From Hordeum vulgare subsp. vulgare (Eukaryota; Streptophyta; Magnoliopsida; Poales; Poaceae), in the NCBI RefSeq assembly GCF_904849725.1, contig NC_058522.1, positions 430,371,529 to 430,435,528 of the forward strand: a stretch of DNA of 64,000 nt, read 5' to 3'. Position numbers and translations under genes: made by a program. The notes below the pieces were generated by a model. That model searched no databases. It saw only the letters and a program-made list of their open reading frames with translations, and was not told the origin of the DNA. Within the stretch, counting starts at the first letter, position 1. Every line of letters starts with the position of its first letter. This document shows, piece by piece, positions 36,534 to 47,677 of the stretch.

Positions 36534-37487
36534 TTAGATATCTAGGGACTCCAAATCTAGGGAAAATACTTCTTTAAGCATCCTGATAGAGGTGTTGTGA
36601 TCAGCACTACTAGTCGGGATAGCTTCTACCCACTTAGTAACGTAATCAACAACAACTAGGATATGAGTATACCCGTTGGATTTTGGAAAAGGTCCCATAT
36701 AATCCAAACCCCAAACATCAAATGGTTCAATGACAAGTGAAAAATTCATAGGCATTTCCTGACGTTTGCGGCTATTACCTATTCTTTGACATTCGTCACA
36801 AGACAATACAAACTTACGGGCATCCTTGAAGAGAGTGGGCCAATAGAAACCTGATTGCAATACCTTGTGTGCAGTTCTATCTCCCGCATGGTGTCCTCCG
36901 TAGGCCTCGGAGTGACACTTCTGTAGGATTTGTCCATGTTCATGCTCAGGTACACAACGTCTAATAACACCATCTACTCCTCCCTTATAAAGGTGAGGAT
37001 CATCCCAGAAGTAATGTCTCAAATCAAAGAAGAATTTCTTCTTTTGCTGGTATGTGAAACTAGGTGGTATATATTTGGCAACGATATAGTTTGCATAATC
37101 AGCATACCACGGTGTACTACGTGAAGTATTGATGACATTCAATTGATTATCAGGAAAGCTATCATCAATAGGTTGTGGGTCATCAAGAACATTCTCCAAC
37201 CTAGACAAGTTATCTGCTACTGGGTTCTCAGCACCCTTCCTGTCGACAACATGCAAATCAAATTCTTGTAGCAAGAGAACCCATCTGATAAGTCTAAGTT
37301 TTGCGTATTTCTTTTCCATGAGGTACTTAATAGCAGCCACATCAGTGTGAATAGTGACTTTGGAATCAACTATGTAAGATCTGAACTTTTCACATGCAAA
37401 CACGACTGCTAAAAATTCCTTTTCTGTAGTAGCATAGTTTCTTTGGGCACTACCTAGAGTTTTACTAGCATAGTGAATAACATTCAC
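36534..37487 (-). pseudogene. RNase H C-terminal part and integrase N-terminal part
   Basis: 317 open codons. RNase H is at about 1-100 ([23 protein letters not shown]). The integrase zinc-binding region lies near 190-235 (HH...CDECQR). The first catalytic Asp is in LDYMGPF near 260. The upstream boundary is a one-base loss: the preceding frame ends GQRVDKK then TGA, while this frame continues NVIHYASK. The downstream boundary is another one-base loss just before MTDGG. Joined to its neighbours it forms a normal Gypsy RNase H-integrase order. Confidence 0.88.
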
Positions 37488-38935
37488 TTCTTATCAACTC
37501 TTTGTCCTAGAACAGCACCAACAGCATAATCACTAGCATCACACGTGATTTCAAAAGGTAAGTTCCAATCAGGTGGTTGAACAATAGGCGCAGTTATCAA
37601 GGCCTTCTTACGTATTTCGAAGGCTTCCTCACAATCATCGTCAAAAACAAAAGGAATATCCTTTTGCAAGAGGTTGGTAAGAGGCCTAGAAATCTTAGAG
37701 AAGTCTTTAATGAACCTTCTATAGAAACCAACATGACCAAGGAAACTTCTTATACCTTTGATATCTGTGGGGCATGGCATTTTCTCTATCGCATCAACCT
37801 TAGCCTTATCGAATTCAATACCTGTTTTAGAAATTTTATGTCCGAAGACGATGCCTTCATTAACCATAAAGTGGCACTTCTCCCAATTTAAGACAAGATT
37901 GGTATCTTTACATCTCTGCAAAACTCGATCAAGGTTGCTGAGGCAATCATCAAAAGAAGACCCGTAAACGGAGAAGTCATCCATGAAAACCTCAACAATC
38001 TTTTCACAAAAGTCAGAGAATATAGCCATCATACATCTTTGAAAGGTGGCAGGTGCATTACATAAGCCAAAAGCCATACGTTTATAAGCAAAGGTACCGA
38101 AAGGGCAGGTGAAAGTGGGTTTCTCCTCATCAGATTGTGCAATTGGTATTTGGGAGAAACCAGAATAACCATCTAGAAAGCAGAAGTGTGTGTGTTTAGA
38201 CAGTCTTTCTAGCATTTGGTTGATAAAAGGCAAAGGGTAATGATCTTTCCTAGTGGACTTATTCAATTTCCTAAAATCGATCACCATCCTATACCCAGTA
38301 ATAATCCTCTGGGGGATCAATTCATCCTTATCATTAGGGACAACGGTAATACCTCCCTTCTTAGGGACGCAATGCACCGGTCTCACCCAATCACTATGAG
38401 CAACATGATAGATAATACCTGCTTCCAAGAGCTTTAGTATTTGTTTTCTTACTACCTCTTTCATCTTAGGATTTAATCTCCGTTGATGATCGGCAACTGG
38501 TTTGGAATCAGGATCGGTTTTAATCTTGTGTTGGCATAGAGTGGGAGTAATGCCCTTAAGATCATCAAGAGTATATCCAATAGCAGCACGGTGCTTCCTC
38601 GGAGTTTTTAGTAACTTCTTTTCTTCATGCTCTGAGAGGCTGGCACTAATAATAACAGGATATATCTCTTTTTCATCGAGATAAGCATACTTAAGAGTAT
38701 GCGGCAACTTTTTAAGCTCGAACACAGGATCACCCTTTGGTGGGGGTGGATCTCCAAGCTGTTCAACAGGCAAATTATTCTTAAGGATAGGATATTGTTC
38801 AAAGATAACTCTATCTATCTCATCCCTTTCATCCATATGTATATCATTTTCATGCTCAAGCAAGTATTGCTCTAAAGGATCAGTAGGAGGCACAACAATA
38901 GAAGCTAGGGAAATAATTTCATCCTTACTAGGCAA
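37484..38935 (-). pseudogene. Reverse transcriptase and start of RNase H
   Basis: 483 open codons. RT motifs in order: RPVHCVPKKGG, YRMVIDFRKLN, PFINQML, FAYKRMAFGLCNAPATFQRCM, and the active site FMDDFSVYG near residue 316. RNase H begins with TCDASDYAVGAVLGQR near the end. It is separated from gag-protease by a single in-frame TAG (38938-38936), and downstream by a one-base frameshift. All RT catalytic Asp residues are visible, so the RT domain itself is intact. Confidence 0.9.
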
Positions 38936-40503
38936 CTATTTTTCATGAGGTTGTCTACCAAACTTGGAGAAATTGAACTCATGTGACACACCTTCAAAGC
39001 CAATAGTGACAGTTTGCTTCTCATAGTCAATATGAGCATTGACGGTATTGAGGAAGGGTCTGCCAAATATGATGGGACAAAAGCTATCTTGGGTGGTAAA
39101 AGAAACAAGGAAATCAGTAGGATACCTTGTTTTACCACACAAGACTTCAACATCTCTAACAATTCCCGCAGAGCAGATAGTATCACTATTGGCAAGCTGA
39201 ATAATGACATCAATAGGTTCCACCTCGACAGGTGCAATCTCGTCTTTAATTTCATCATATAAGGATTGAGGTATTGCACTAACACTAGCACCCACGTCAC
39301 ATAAACCATGATAACAATGATATCCTATCTTAACAGAAACTACAGGCGTGCCAACAAGAGGCCTATGTTTGTCTCTAGCATGTGGTTTAGCAATTCTAGG
39401 AGCATCTTCACAGAAGTGAATATCATGGCCATCAACATTGTCGGATAGGAGATCTTTGATAATAGCAATGCTAGTTTTAACTCTAATTTTCTCAGGGGGT
39501 GTAGGTGCTCTAATGTAGCCCCTACATATCACAGATGAAACTTTAGAATGATCCTTAATCCTAACAGGGAAAGGTGGTTTCTCAATGTAAGCACTGGGAA
39601 CAATAGGATCATTATAGGCAAGGACTTTCTCTTCAACTGGATTGGGTTGAACTACATTGACTTCTATGGGAGGATGATATTTAAACCACTTCTCTTTAGG
39701 GAGATCAATATGAGCAGCAAATGATTCACACAATGAAGCTACTATCTCAGAGTCAAGTCCATATTTAGCGCTAAAATCACAAAAAGTATTTGTTTCGACA
39801 AAGGATTTAACGCAATCAAACTTGAGATTCATACCTGACTCCTTACCTTCATCAAACTCCCAATCTTCAGAGTTGCGTTTAATTCTTTCCAATAAATTCC
39901 ATCTGAAGTCAATATCTCTCTTCATAAAAGAACTGGTACAAGAAGTGTCAAGCAGGGTGCGATCATCATGAGAAAGCTGAGCATAGAAGTTCTGAATGAT
40001 AATTTCTCTCGAGAGCTCATGGTTGGGGCATGAATATAACATTGATTTAAGCCTCCCCCAAGATTGTGCGATGCTTTCTATGTCACGAGGCCAAAAATTA
40101 TAAATATAATTCCGATCACGATGTACTAGAGGCATAGGATAAAACTTTTGATGAAATTCCAATTTCAACCGGTTGTAGTTCCATGATCCAGTATCATCAC
40201 ATAGCATATACCATGTCAACGCCTTATCCCTCAAAGATAAGGGAAATACCTTCTTCTTGACCTCATCCTCGGGCAAACCTGCAAGCTTAAATAAACCACA
40301 AACTTCATCTACATAGATTAGATGCAAGTCGGGATGTGATGTTCCATCTCCTGTAAAAGGATTAGCCAGCAGTTTCTCAAGCATACCCGAAGGAAATTCA
40401 TAGCAAATATTTTCAGTAGGTGCAGCAGGTTGAGGAGAAACTCTTTGTGCTTCCGTTCAAGGTGAATATACCTCGAACAAGCTCTTCAAAGGATTAGTTT
40501 CCA
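38936..40503 (-). pseudogene. gag and protease of the Athila-like element
   Basis: Start ATG at 40503-40501 (METNPLKSL). A TGA near codon 16 sits where the copy at 1-872 has CGA. 482 open codons then run from 40384 to 38936. The gag region contains GTSHPDLHLIYVDEVCGLF and the QKFYPM...NFWPRD block. The protease has LCDVGASVSAIP near residue 360 of the open part and FGRPFLNTV near 440. No zinc knuckle is obvious. The closing TAG is in frame with RT, which suggests gag and pol were once one polyprotein. Confidence 0.88.
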
Positions 40504-40581
40504 TAGTGACAAGTGACAATAAATTTCAGCACACTATATAAATGTTTCCTTACCAAATTCCACTTACCAAAGGCGCTTCAC

Positions 40582-40599
40582 TCCCCGGCAACGGCGCCA
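40582..40599 (-). promoter_or_regulatory. Primer-binding site, tRNA-Asp type
   Basis: TGGCGCCGTTGCCGGGGA on the minus strand, 11 bp inside the 5' LTR end. It is the standard Athila-type PBS. Confidence 0.88.
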
Positions 40600-40610
40600 G
40601 AAAAGAATCT

Positions 40611-42131
40611 TGATGAACCACAAGTATAGGGGATCTATCGTAGTCCTTTCGATAAGTAAGAGTGTCGAACCCAACGAGGAGCAGAAGGATTTGACAAGTG
40701 ATTTTCAACAAGGTAATCTCTGCAAGCACTGGAATTATCGGTAACACATAGTTGTGTGATAAGATGATCCGCAGCAAGTAACAAGTAACAAAAGTAACAA
40801 CGGTCCAGCAAAGTGTCCCAATCCCTTTTGTAGCAAGGGACAAGCCTGGACAAACTCTTATAGGAGTTAAAGCGCTCCCGAGGACACATGGGAATTTCTG
40901 TCAAGCTAGTTTTCATCATGTTCATATGATTCACGTTCGCTACTTTGATAGTTTGATATGTGGGTGGACCGGCGCTTGGGTACTGCCTTTACTTGGACAA
41001 GAATCCAACTTACGATTAACCCCTCTCGCAAGCATCCGCAACTACGAAAGAAGAATTAAGACAAAGTCTAACCATAGCATTAAACTAGTGGATCCAAATC
41101 AGCCCCTTACGAAGCAACGCATAAACTAGGGTTTAATCTTATGTCACTCTAGCAACCCATCATCTACTTACTACTTTCCAATGCCTTCCTCTAGGCCCAA
41201 ATAATGGTGAAGTGTTATGTAGTCGACGTTCACATAACACCACTAGAGGAGAGACAACATACAACACATCAAAATATCGAACGAATACCAAATTCACATG
41301 ACTACTTATAGCAAGACTTATCCCATGTCCTCAGGAACAAAAGTGACTACTCACAAAGCATAATAATATTCATGACCAAAGAGGTATTGAATAGCATCAA
41401 AGATCTGAACACATAATCTTCCACCGAGAAATCCAACTAGCATCAACTACAAAGAATAATTAACACTACTAGCAACCTTATAGGTACCAATCGGAGTCGC
41501 GAGACGGAGATTGGTTACAAGAGATGAACTAGGGTTTGGAGATGAGATGGTGCTGATGAAGATGTTGATGGTGATGAGTCCCCTCCGATGAGAGGATTAT
41601 TGGTGATAATGATGGCAATGATTTCCCCCTCCGGGAGGGAAGTTTCCCCAACAGGACGACCGTGCCGGAGCTCTAGATTGGTTCTGCTCAAGTTTCGCCT
41701 CGTGGCGGCGGCGATTCCTCCCGAAAGCCTCCTCCTGATTTTTTTGGAACGAAACCCTCCTTATAGCAAAAGAGGGGGTTAGAGGCCCAGCAGGGAGCCC
41801 ACAAGCCCCCTAGGCGTGGCCAGGGGGTAGGTCGCGCCTAGCAGGCTTGTGGCCTCCTGCTGGCTCCCCTATGGTACTTCTTCGGCCCAGTATTTTTTAT
41901 AAATTCCAAAATCAATCCTCATTGATTTTCACAGCTTTTGGAGTTACGCAGAATAGGTATCTCAAACTTGCTACTTTTTCAGGCCAGAATTCCAGCTGTC
42001 GGCATTCTCCCTCTTCATGTAAACCTTGCAAAATAAGAGAGAAAAGGCATAAGTATTGTACCGTAAGTGTAATAACAGCCCAAAAAGCGATAAATATCAA
42101 CATGAAAGCATGATGCAAAATGGACGTATCA
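40611..42131 (-). mobile_element. 5' LTR of the Athila-like element
   Basis: 1521 bp, plus-strand ends TGATGAACCACAAG and GGACGTATCA, followed by the TSD CTTCC. The minus-strand TATA TATAAGGA is at 41758-41765. Confidence 0.92.
41785..41864. repeat. Long LTR hairpin in the 5' LTR
   Basis: Outer arms GCCCAGCAGG / CCTGCTGGC, then CCACAAGCC / GGCTTGTGG, then a GC-rich centre. It begins 20 bp from the TATA box. Confidence 0.78.
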
Positions 42132-42136
42132 CTTCC

Positions 42137-44185
42137 CTATTCATCCCTTTCTAGACGGTCTGTTGGAGTATTACAGGTTCCAACTTCACCACCTTACCCC
42201 CGGATCCATCCTCCACATCGCGGGGTTTGTCGCTCTCCATGAGATGTTCCTAGGTTGCGAAGCCCATTTCGAATTGTGGAAGAATTTTTTTTGCCTCGTC
42301 CCCCAAACTGAGGGCGGGATTGTTTGTGAAGTTGTAGGAGCCAAAGTATGGTGCATAGCTGGGACTGGCTATCCGGTAGGGACTCCAAGGGCAGCTTTCG
42401 AAGAGTGGACCTTAGAGTGGTTCTATATCGAAGACTTGCCTTTGTTCGACCCCATACAAAGGGGTCTTCCCAAATTCTCAATTGCACCTCTTAAGAAGTG
42501 GTTCAACTCGCATCCAAGAAGCCCTTATAAAGAAGATGGCCCGGAGGTGAGGCAGCTGGTTGGCAAGGTAAAATTATAGACACACTTCTGACTTACTATG
42601 ATTGATGTAACGGTCGAGGCTATAAGGCGGTGTGTTCAACCTCTGCAACATAGGTCCCATCCGCTTTGCCAATTCAAATGTTCAAGTGATGCTACTCGAT
42701 AGAAGCGGGAGGGGCCGACTGATTTGGAGGCATTGCCTGCCGTATTGGACGACCTTTGTAAAGGACAAAAGGAAGACTTTATCAGCTAGAATACCAAGGA
42801 ATGCTACTCAAATCAAAACCTCGTCAAATGGGTTAGTATAGTTTAACTCCCCTAATTCGGATTTTTATAGCGTCTCTTGTCTGGCTAAATCTGTGAGATT
42901 TTTTTCAAACAGGAACGAAGGCGCGGGTAGAGAAAATCAGCTACCCTCCTCCTCAACAAGAGAACTATGCCAAGGATGACGACCCCAGATTCCATGATGA
43001 TCCGGATCCATCGATTATCTTTGAAAATAGGTTATTTTATCACATGAGTGTAAATTGCCACCGTGGTCACCCTCATAGTTGATTATCCCAAGAAACCTCC
43101 TTCGTCGAACAAGGAGAAAAAGAAGTAAGCTCCTTCCAGAAAAGGTCGTTCGACTTCCACAACGGCCCCTCCTGCTACAACGGGTCGTCGTTCCACGCGC
43201 CAAACACCTATCACTATAGGGTCTGTCGAACCCGCGCTGAATAATGGCCAGTCCTCTAAACATGGAGCATCTACAAGGACCGTTCCAACTGCTCCCCCTC
43301 CAAGAGGTACCAGTTTTAATACAAGTGTTACTTTTCCAGTAAACAACAAGTATTTACACGCGTTGTTGTATTATACAGGAACGAAATGCAGCCACCCCCT
43401 TGGCGGTGGTGGACAATGCGGAGGTTCGTCCCGCAGGTCAGTCCACCGAGGATCATGACAAGGTTTTGGTTACCAACTCTGAAGTGGAGAGCGTAATGAA
43501 CCATCGTCGGCGGAAAGAATCCTTGCTCCATCCCGAATTTTCTGAATACGAGTTTAACACCTTGACTCTGGTTGATACGCACCTCGGAGCCGCCCGAGTA
43601 GGACTTGAAGGAGTAGTCAGCCGTATGTCAACAAGCGTTAAGGTATGTATTCAAATTTTTGCCATTTTATACAAATCCCAAGCCACTAGCCCACAATCCT
43701 TGATTGGTCAGCTTGGCCAATCTGAGAGTCTAAATCCAACTGTCAACATGCTATTTAGGCTGTGAAGGACAAGAATAAGGAGTTGTCCCAGAAGATTGGG
43801 ACATACCGAACACAACTCGAGGCTGCTAAAGCCGAATTAGAACAAGTGAAGATTTTCATGAGACAAGCACATGGTAAGATTTTTTTTGAACTCATATGCA
43901 TAGTTGTCCTATTGTCCTTTTAAACGAAAGTATATTTTGTAGCACCTGAATCTATAGTTCAACTGCAAAAAGATCTGGAAATGGATAGAGAATCGCGAAG
44001 ATACGCCGAATCTGAGAATGAGGCCAGCTGCAACTTGTTATTCCGGAGTATAGATGAAAATAAAAAATCTTAATGCGGAAAAACAAGAACATAGAAGCCA
44101 AATTGAGAGTTTAAAGACTCAATTGGGACAAATCACCGAAGAAAACAAGAGATTGAAGGGCGGAATGTTCGACAAGTAATATGGT
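42137..44185 (+). pseudogene. Transposase_28-like gene copy 2, main part
   Basis: Joins in frame to 31892 once the Athila-like element and one TSD copy are disregarded. The conserved domain follows: LLEYYRFQLHHLTPGSILHI, GFVALHEMFLGCEAHFELWK and FCLVP. Next come a basic block near 42600-42790 (IRRCVQPLQ, PTDLEALPAVLDDLC, in shifted frames) and a Ser/Thr/Pro-rich stretch at 43090-43450. Coiled-coil segments lie at 43760-43870 (KELSQKIGTYRTQLEAAKAEL) and 43940-44170. Possible introns separate the last blocks. Several stops and shifts show decay. Same family as 27365-30880, opposite strand. Confidence 0.65.
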
Positions 44186-44258
44186 GAACTTTGTAAATAT
44201 ACGAATATAAGTTCTCATATTAATCGTAGATTCCATTCCTTTGGAATAGCACTCCTGA

Positions 44259-44746
44259 CAAGGTCGGTCCTGAAAATTTGGGGGGCCGGGGCGAAACCAA
44301 AACTAGGGGCCCTTAGTATAAAAAATATAGTAATAATAATGGATATATGCATATGTGATATGTTACGGATAAACATTTAAATGCGTCAAAAACAATATAC
44401 ATATGAAATAATTATACATGTTACCTTAAAAAACAAGCCTTGATGCAAAGGTACTTATCATGGGGTCAATGTCAATCTAATCCAGCATTTTTATCTAAAG
44501 ATGTTGCCAATCCATTTAAGCTCTCTTAGTTATTGTCTCAAATAGTTATTTAATAAATATATCTTCGCAAAACTTCTTTCTGCAGATGCAATTGTTATAT
44601 GCATGTAAATAAGATGATAAGCAATAGAGGCATTAGGATAAAAACAACTTCTCTGACATGCTTTCAAATCACATAGTACACCATTTGATGGAGTGAATTT
44701 ATAATTTAATTCAGAAACAAAAAAGCAAAGTAGAATGTTCAGCAAC
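44259..44746 (-). pseudogene. hAT transposon end with transposase C-terminal fragment
   Basis: The minus strand has PNASIAYHLIYMHITIASAERSF then a short stretch ending NNYLRQ and a stop (about 44536-44640). This is the hAT dimerisation motif type (ASAERSF). To the left, 44259 on reads CAAGGTCGGTCCTGAAAATT, like the terminal repeat of plant hAT elements. The fragment is interrupted at 44746 by a Copia element whose TSD is GCAAC. Confidence 0.65.
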
Positions 44747-44947
44747 AGTTAGAGCATATATCTCCATATGTGGTTTTGGTAATTGATGACAATTCCTATG
44801 GACTAATGGTTGCCTTAAGTTATATTTATAGGATTTGTCCATAGGCACTTCTTGAAGTCCATCTGTTGGGTTCAAGGAGTTTATATGATGACCAAGGTGG
44901 TATTCAAGGTATTATCCAAAGAGTGGTCATAGAGACACAAGGTTGAT

Positions 44948-45785
44948 GATATGTCTTGCACTTTGTGTCTCATTTCATCAAGACTATGATATGTCTTGCA
45001 CTTTGTGTCTCATTTCATCAAGACTATGTTGATGAGTAATGTTCACCCCTATCTTAGTCTTCTCAAGTGCCTTGCCATGACTCACACACATTATTTTGGT
45101 TGAGCCTAATCTTAAGTTGCTTCTTTTACATGTTGCTCAACCACTTGTTTTGTGCAAGAGATTTGCTTATTGTCTTATCTTTCTTCTTGCACCCGTTGTG
45201 TGTTTTTATTAATTTTGGGGGAGCAACGATCCTATTTTGTGCACTTGTATCATATACAAAAATCTCCTATTAGTGCACAAATCATGGGGAGCTTCTGTAG
45301 TTTTTATAAAACACTCCATTGCTTTTATCATAATATCTTTTATTCATGTGGTTCGAAGGACCATATGATTGTTTGTTCCATTCGGTATCTTTTGATTGCT
45401 TGCCTCTATTGCGGTATGTCCTTGTGGCATACGATTCTTTTATTTGCAATCTTTGGGTCCTCAATATAGTTTGTTTTCCTCCAACTACTTATCATTGTAT
45501 TTTTGTATTTCTTGGCACTCGTTTGCTGAGAAGTACACACTTTTTGGAGGACCACCAAATATATTGGCTTTCTAAACTTTTCGTCCATTTTGGCAATCGA
45601 TGCCAATGGGGGAGAAGTTTAGAGAGTTTACTTTGGATATGTTTAGAGGGGTTTGATTTTATTGCGTAAGCATTTACATCTTGCACGCATGCATTATTGC
45701 TTTGTATGTGTGCGGCTGGTTATGCTTATTTCCTTATATAAACTCTCTTGAAGTAGTTGTCATCAATTACCAAAATGGGGGAGAA
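44948..45785 (+). other. Gene-less internal region with a 40-bp tandem duplication
   Basis: ATGATATGTCTTGCACTTTG... (40 bp) occurs twice in direct contact at about 44947-45026. The remainder is T-rich with no meaningful ORF. Confidence 0.75.
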
Positions 45786-47672
45786 TGTTAGAGCATATAT
45801 CTCCATATGTGGTTTTGGTAATTGATGACAATTCCTATGGACTAATGGTTGCCTTAAGTTATATTTATAGGATTTGTCCATAGGCACTTCTTGAAGTCCA
45901 TCTGTTGGGTTCAAGGAGTTTATATGATGACCAAGCTGGTATTCAAGGTATTATCCAAAGAATGGTCATAGAGACACAAGGTTGATCAAGATCTCAGACA
46001 TAGAGTAAATCAAGATGATCAACACACAAAGCGTACAAGATGTACCGAGAGGGATCAAGTGATCCCATGGTATGGTAAGCATTGTCCATTATATGTTTGT
46101 GTACTAACCCATGGTCTTCGTGAGAGTTCTATGTGGGGGTTAGGTGTGTTTCCATGGGCTTGCGTCAAAGAGAAGATCTCATACAACCCATGAAGTATGA
46201 CGTCAAGTTGTGATCGTCATCAAGATTGCGATGTGCAAGTTCAAGTGGATCAGCACGAAGATATCGTCCTGAATCCAACAAGCTTGGGTTTGCTCGATTC
46301 GGAGCTCGTATGCGAAAGTTATGGTTGTTTCAGTGGTGAGCGGTAGTACCGCTGGACCTAGCGGTAGTACCGCTAGAGTTGGCGGTAGTACCGCTGGCCC
46401 TAGCGGTAGTACCGCTAGAGCTGGCTATAGTACCGCTGTCCAGCGGTAGTACCGCTCCAAGTTTTTAGTACCGTCATCTTTGCGGTTGTACTGCGTCGGA
46501 CCTTTTTGCGAAGACTTTCTTGGCGGTGGTAATGCCTTTGCACTACCACGGGCCCAGCGGTAGTACCGCTGGGACGAGCGGTAGTACCGCTGGAGTGCCA
46601 GCGGTAGTACCGCCCCTGGTCAGCGGTAGTACGCTGGAGTGCCAGCGGTAGTACCGCTGGGCTCGGGCTGTAAGTGGGGGTAACGGTCTGATTCCTTCCC
46701 CCACTATATAAAGGGGGTCTTCTTCCCCCTTGGCCTTATCCATCCGTTGAGCTCTTGTTCTACCTCCATTGTTGACATTCTTAGAGCTTGCTTACTCTCA
46801 ATCCCTCCAATGATTCTTGCTTGTTCTTGAGGGAAAAGAGAGAGGAGATCTAGATCCACATCTCCACCAATCACTTTCTCCTCTATGTGAGGGGAACCCC
46901 TTGGATCTTGATCTTGGAGTTCTTTGTGAGCTCCTTGTTCTTCCTCTCATATATCTCCATAGCTTTCGTAAGGTTGAGAAGCTTATTACCTTTGGTACTT
47001 AGTACCCTAGATATTGTTCTTCGTGGATGCTTTGGCGTCCTAGAAGCTTGGTGGTGTCTCGGAGCTCAATCATTGTGGTGTGAAGCTCCGGGAAAGCGTC
47101 GGGGTCTCCAATTAGGTTGTGGAGATTGCCCCGAGCAATTTGTATGGGTACCGGTAACCGCCCCCAAGGGTTTCCACGTGTACGGGTTCGGTGACCGCCC
47201 CCAAGGTTTGCCATTTTTACGGGTTCGGTGACCGCCCTCGAGGGTCCCTTAGTGGAATCACGGCATCTTGCATTGTGCGAGGGCGTGAGGAGATTACGGT
47301 GGCCTTAGTGGCATCTTGGGGAGCATTGTGCCTCCACACCGCTCCAACGGAGATTAGCATCCGCAAGGGTGTGAACTTCGGGATACATCATCGTCTCCGC
47401 GTACCTCGGTTATCTCTTACCCGAACCCTTTACTTATGCACTTTACTTTGTGATAGCCATATTGTCTCTTGTCATATATCTTGCTATCACTTAGTTGTTT
47501 ATCTTGCTTAGCATAAGTTGTTGGTGCACATAGGTGAGCCTAGTTGTTTGAGGTTTTGTGCTTGACATATTAAACGTTAGTTTTATTCCGCATTTGTTCT
47601 AGCCTAAACCTTAATTATTTTAAAGCGCCTATTCACCCCCCCCCCCCTCTAGGCGACATCCACGTCCTTTCA
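45786..47672 (+). mobile_element. Copia 3' LTR with palindrome array
   Basis: 1887 bp, TGTTAGAGCATATATC to CACGTCCTTTCA. TATATAAA is at 46705-46712. A poly-C run (about 47636-47647) lies near the end. A repeated 15-bp palindrome fills 46340-46657. Confidence 0.85.
46340..46657. repeat. Array of AGCGGTAGTACCGCT palindromes
   Basis: Nine intact GCGGTAGTACCGC units plus two damaged ones (GGCTATAGTACCGC and GCGGTAGTACGC) and diverged relatives between them. Spacing is about 20 bp in two clusters (46340-46454 and 46558-46657). It ends 47 bp before the TATA box. Confidence 0.92.
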
Positions 47673-47677
47673 GCAAC

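Larger units (their letters stand above)
31893..42131 (-). mobile_element. Complete Athila-like Gypsy element with 5-bp TSD
   Basis: 10,239 bp bounded by TG...CA, with a perfect duplication CTTCC at 31888-31892 and 42132-42136. Order in sense (right to left): 5' LTR 40611-42131, PBS 40582-40599, gag-protease 38936-40503, RT/RNase H/integrase 38935-35751, LTR-like internal block 35470-35750, coiled-coil ORF 35445-34924, 3' untranslated region, polypurine tract 33416-33430, 3' LTR 31893-33415. gag and pol are each broken, so it is non-autonomous now. The two LTRs differ by scattered substitutions, meaning the insertion is not very recent. Confidence 0.92.
44747..47672 (+). mobile_element. Internally deleted Copia element with 5-bp TSD
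   Basis: Flanked by GCAAC at 44742-44746 and 47673-47677. It consists of a 201-bp 5' LTR remnant (44747-44947), 840 bp of U-rich internal 3' sequence (44948-45785) with no gag or pol, a polypurine tract AAAATGGGGGAGAA (45772-45785) and a full 3' LTR (45786-47672). The first base is A where TG is expected. The same LTR family occurs inverted at 17196-17674. Confidence 0.85.

Noticed and set aside
38936..38938. Programmed TAG readthrough between gag and pol
   Set aside because: A single TAG in an element that already has a TGA and two frameshifts is more simply decay of CAG or TGG. Only a consensus with the TAG would revive the idea.
40550..40934. ORFs crossing the PBS and LTR edge (also at 946-1287 and 31926-32207)
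   Set aside because: They recur because the LTR copies are similar, have no domain, and lie in LTR and leader sequence.
46340..46657. CRISPR array
   Set aside because: Units are short palindromes at about 20-bp spacing with related spacers, inside a plant Copia LTR.
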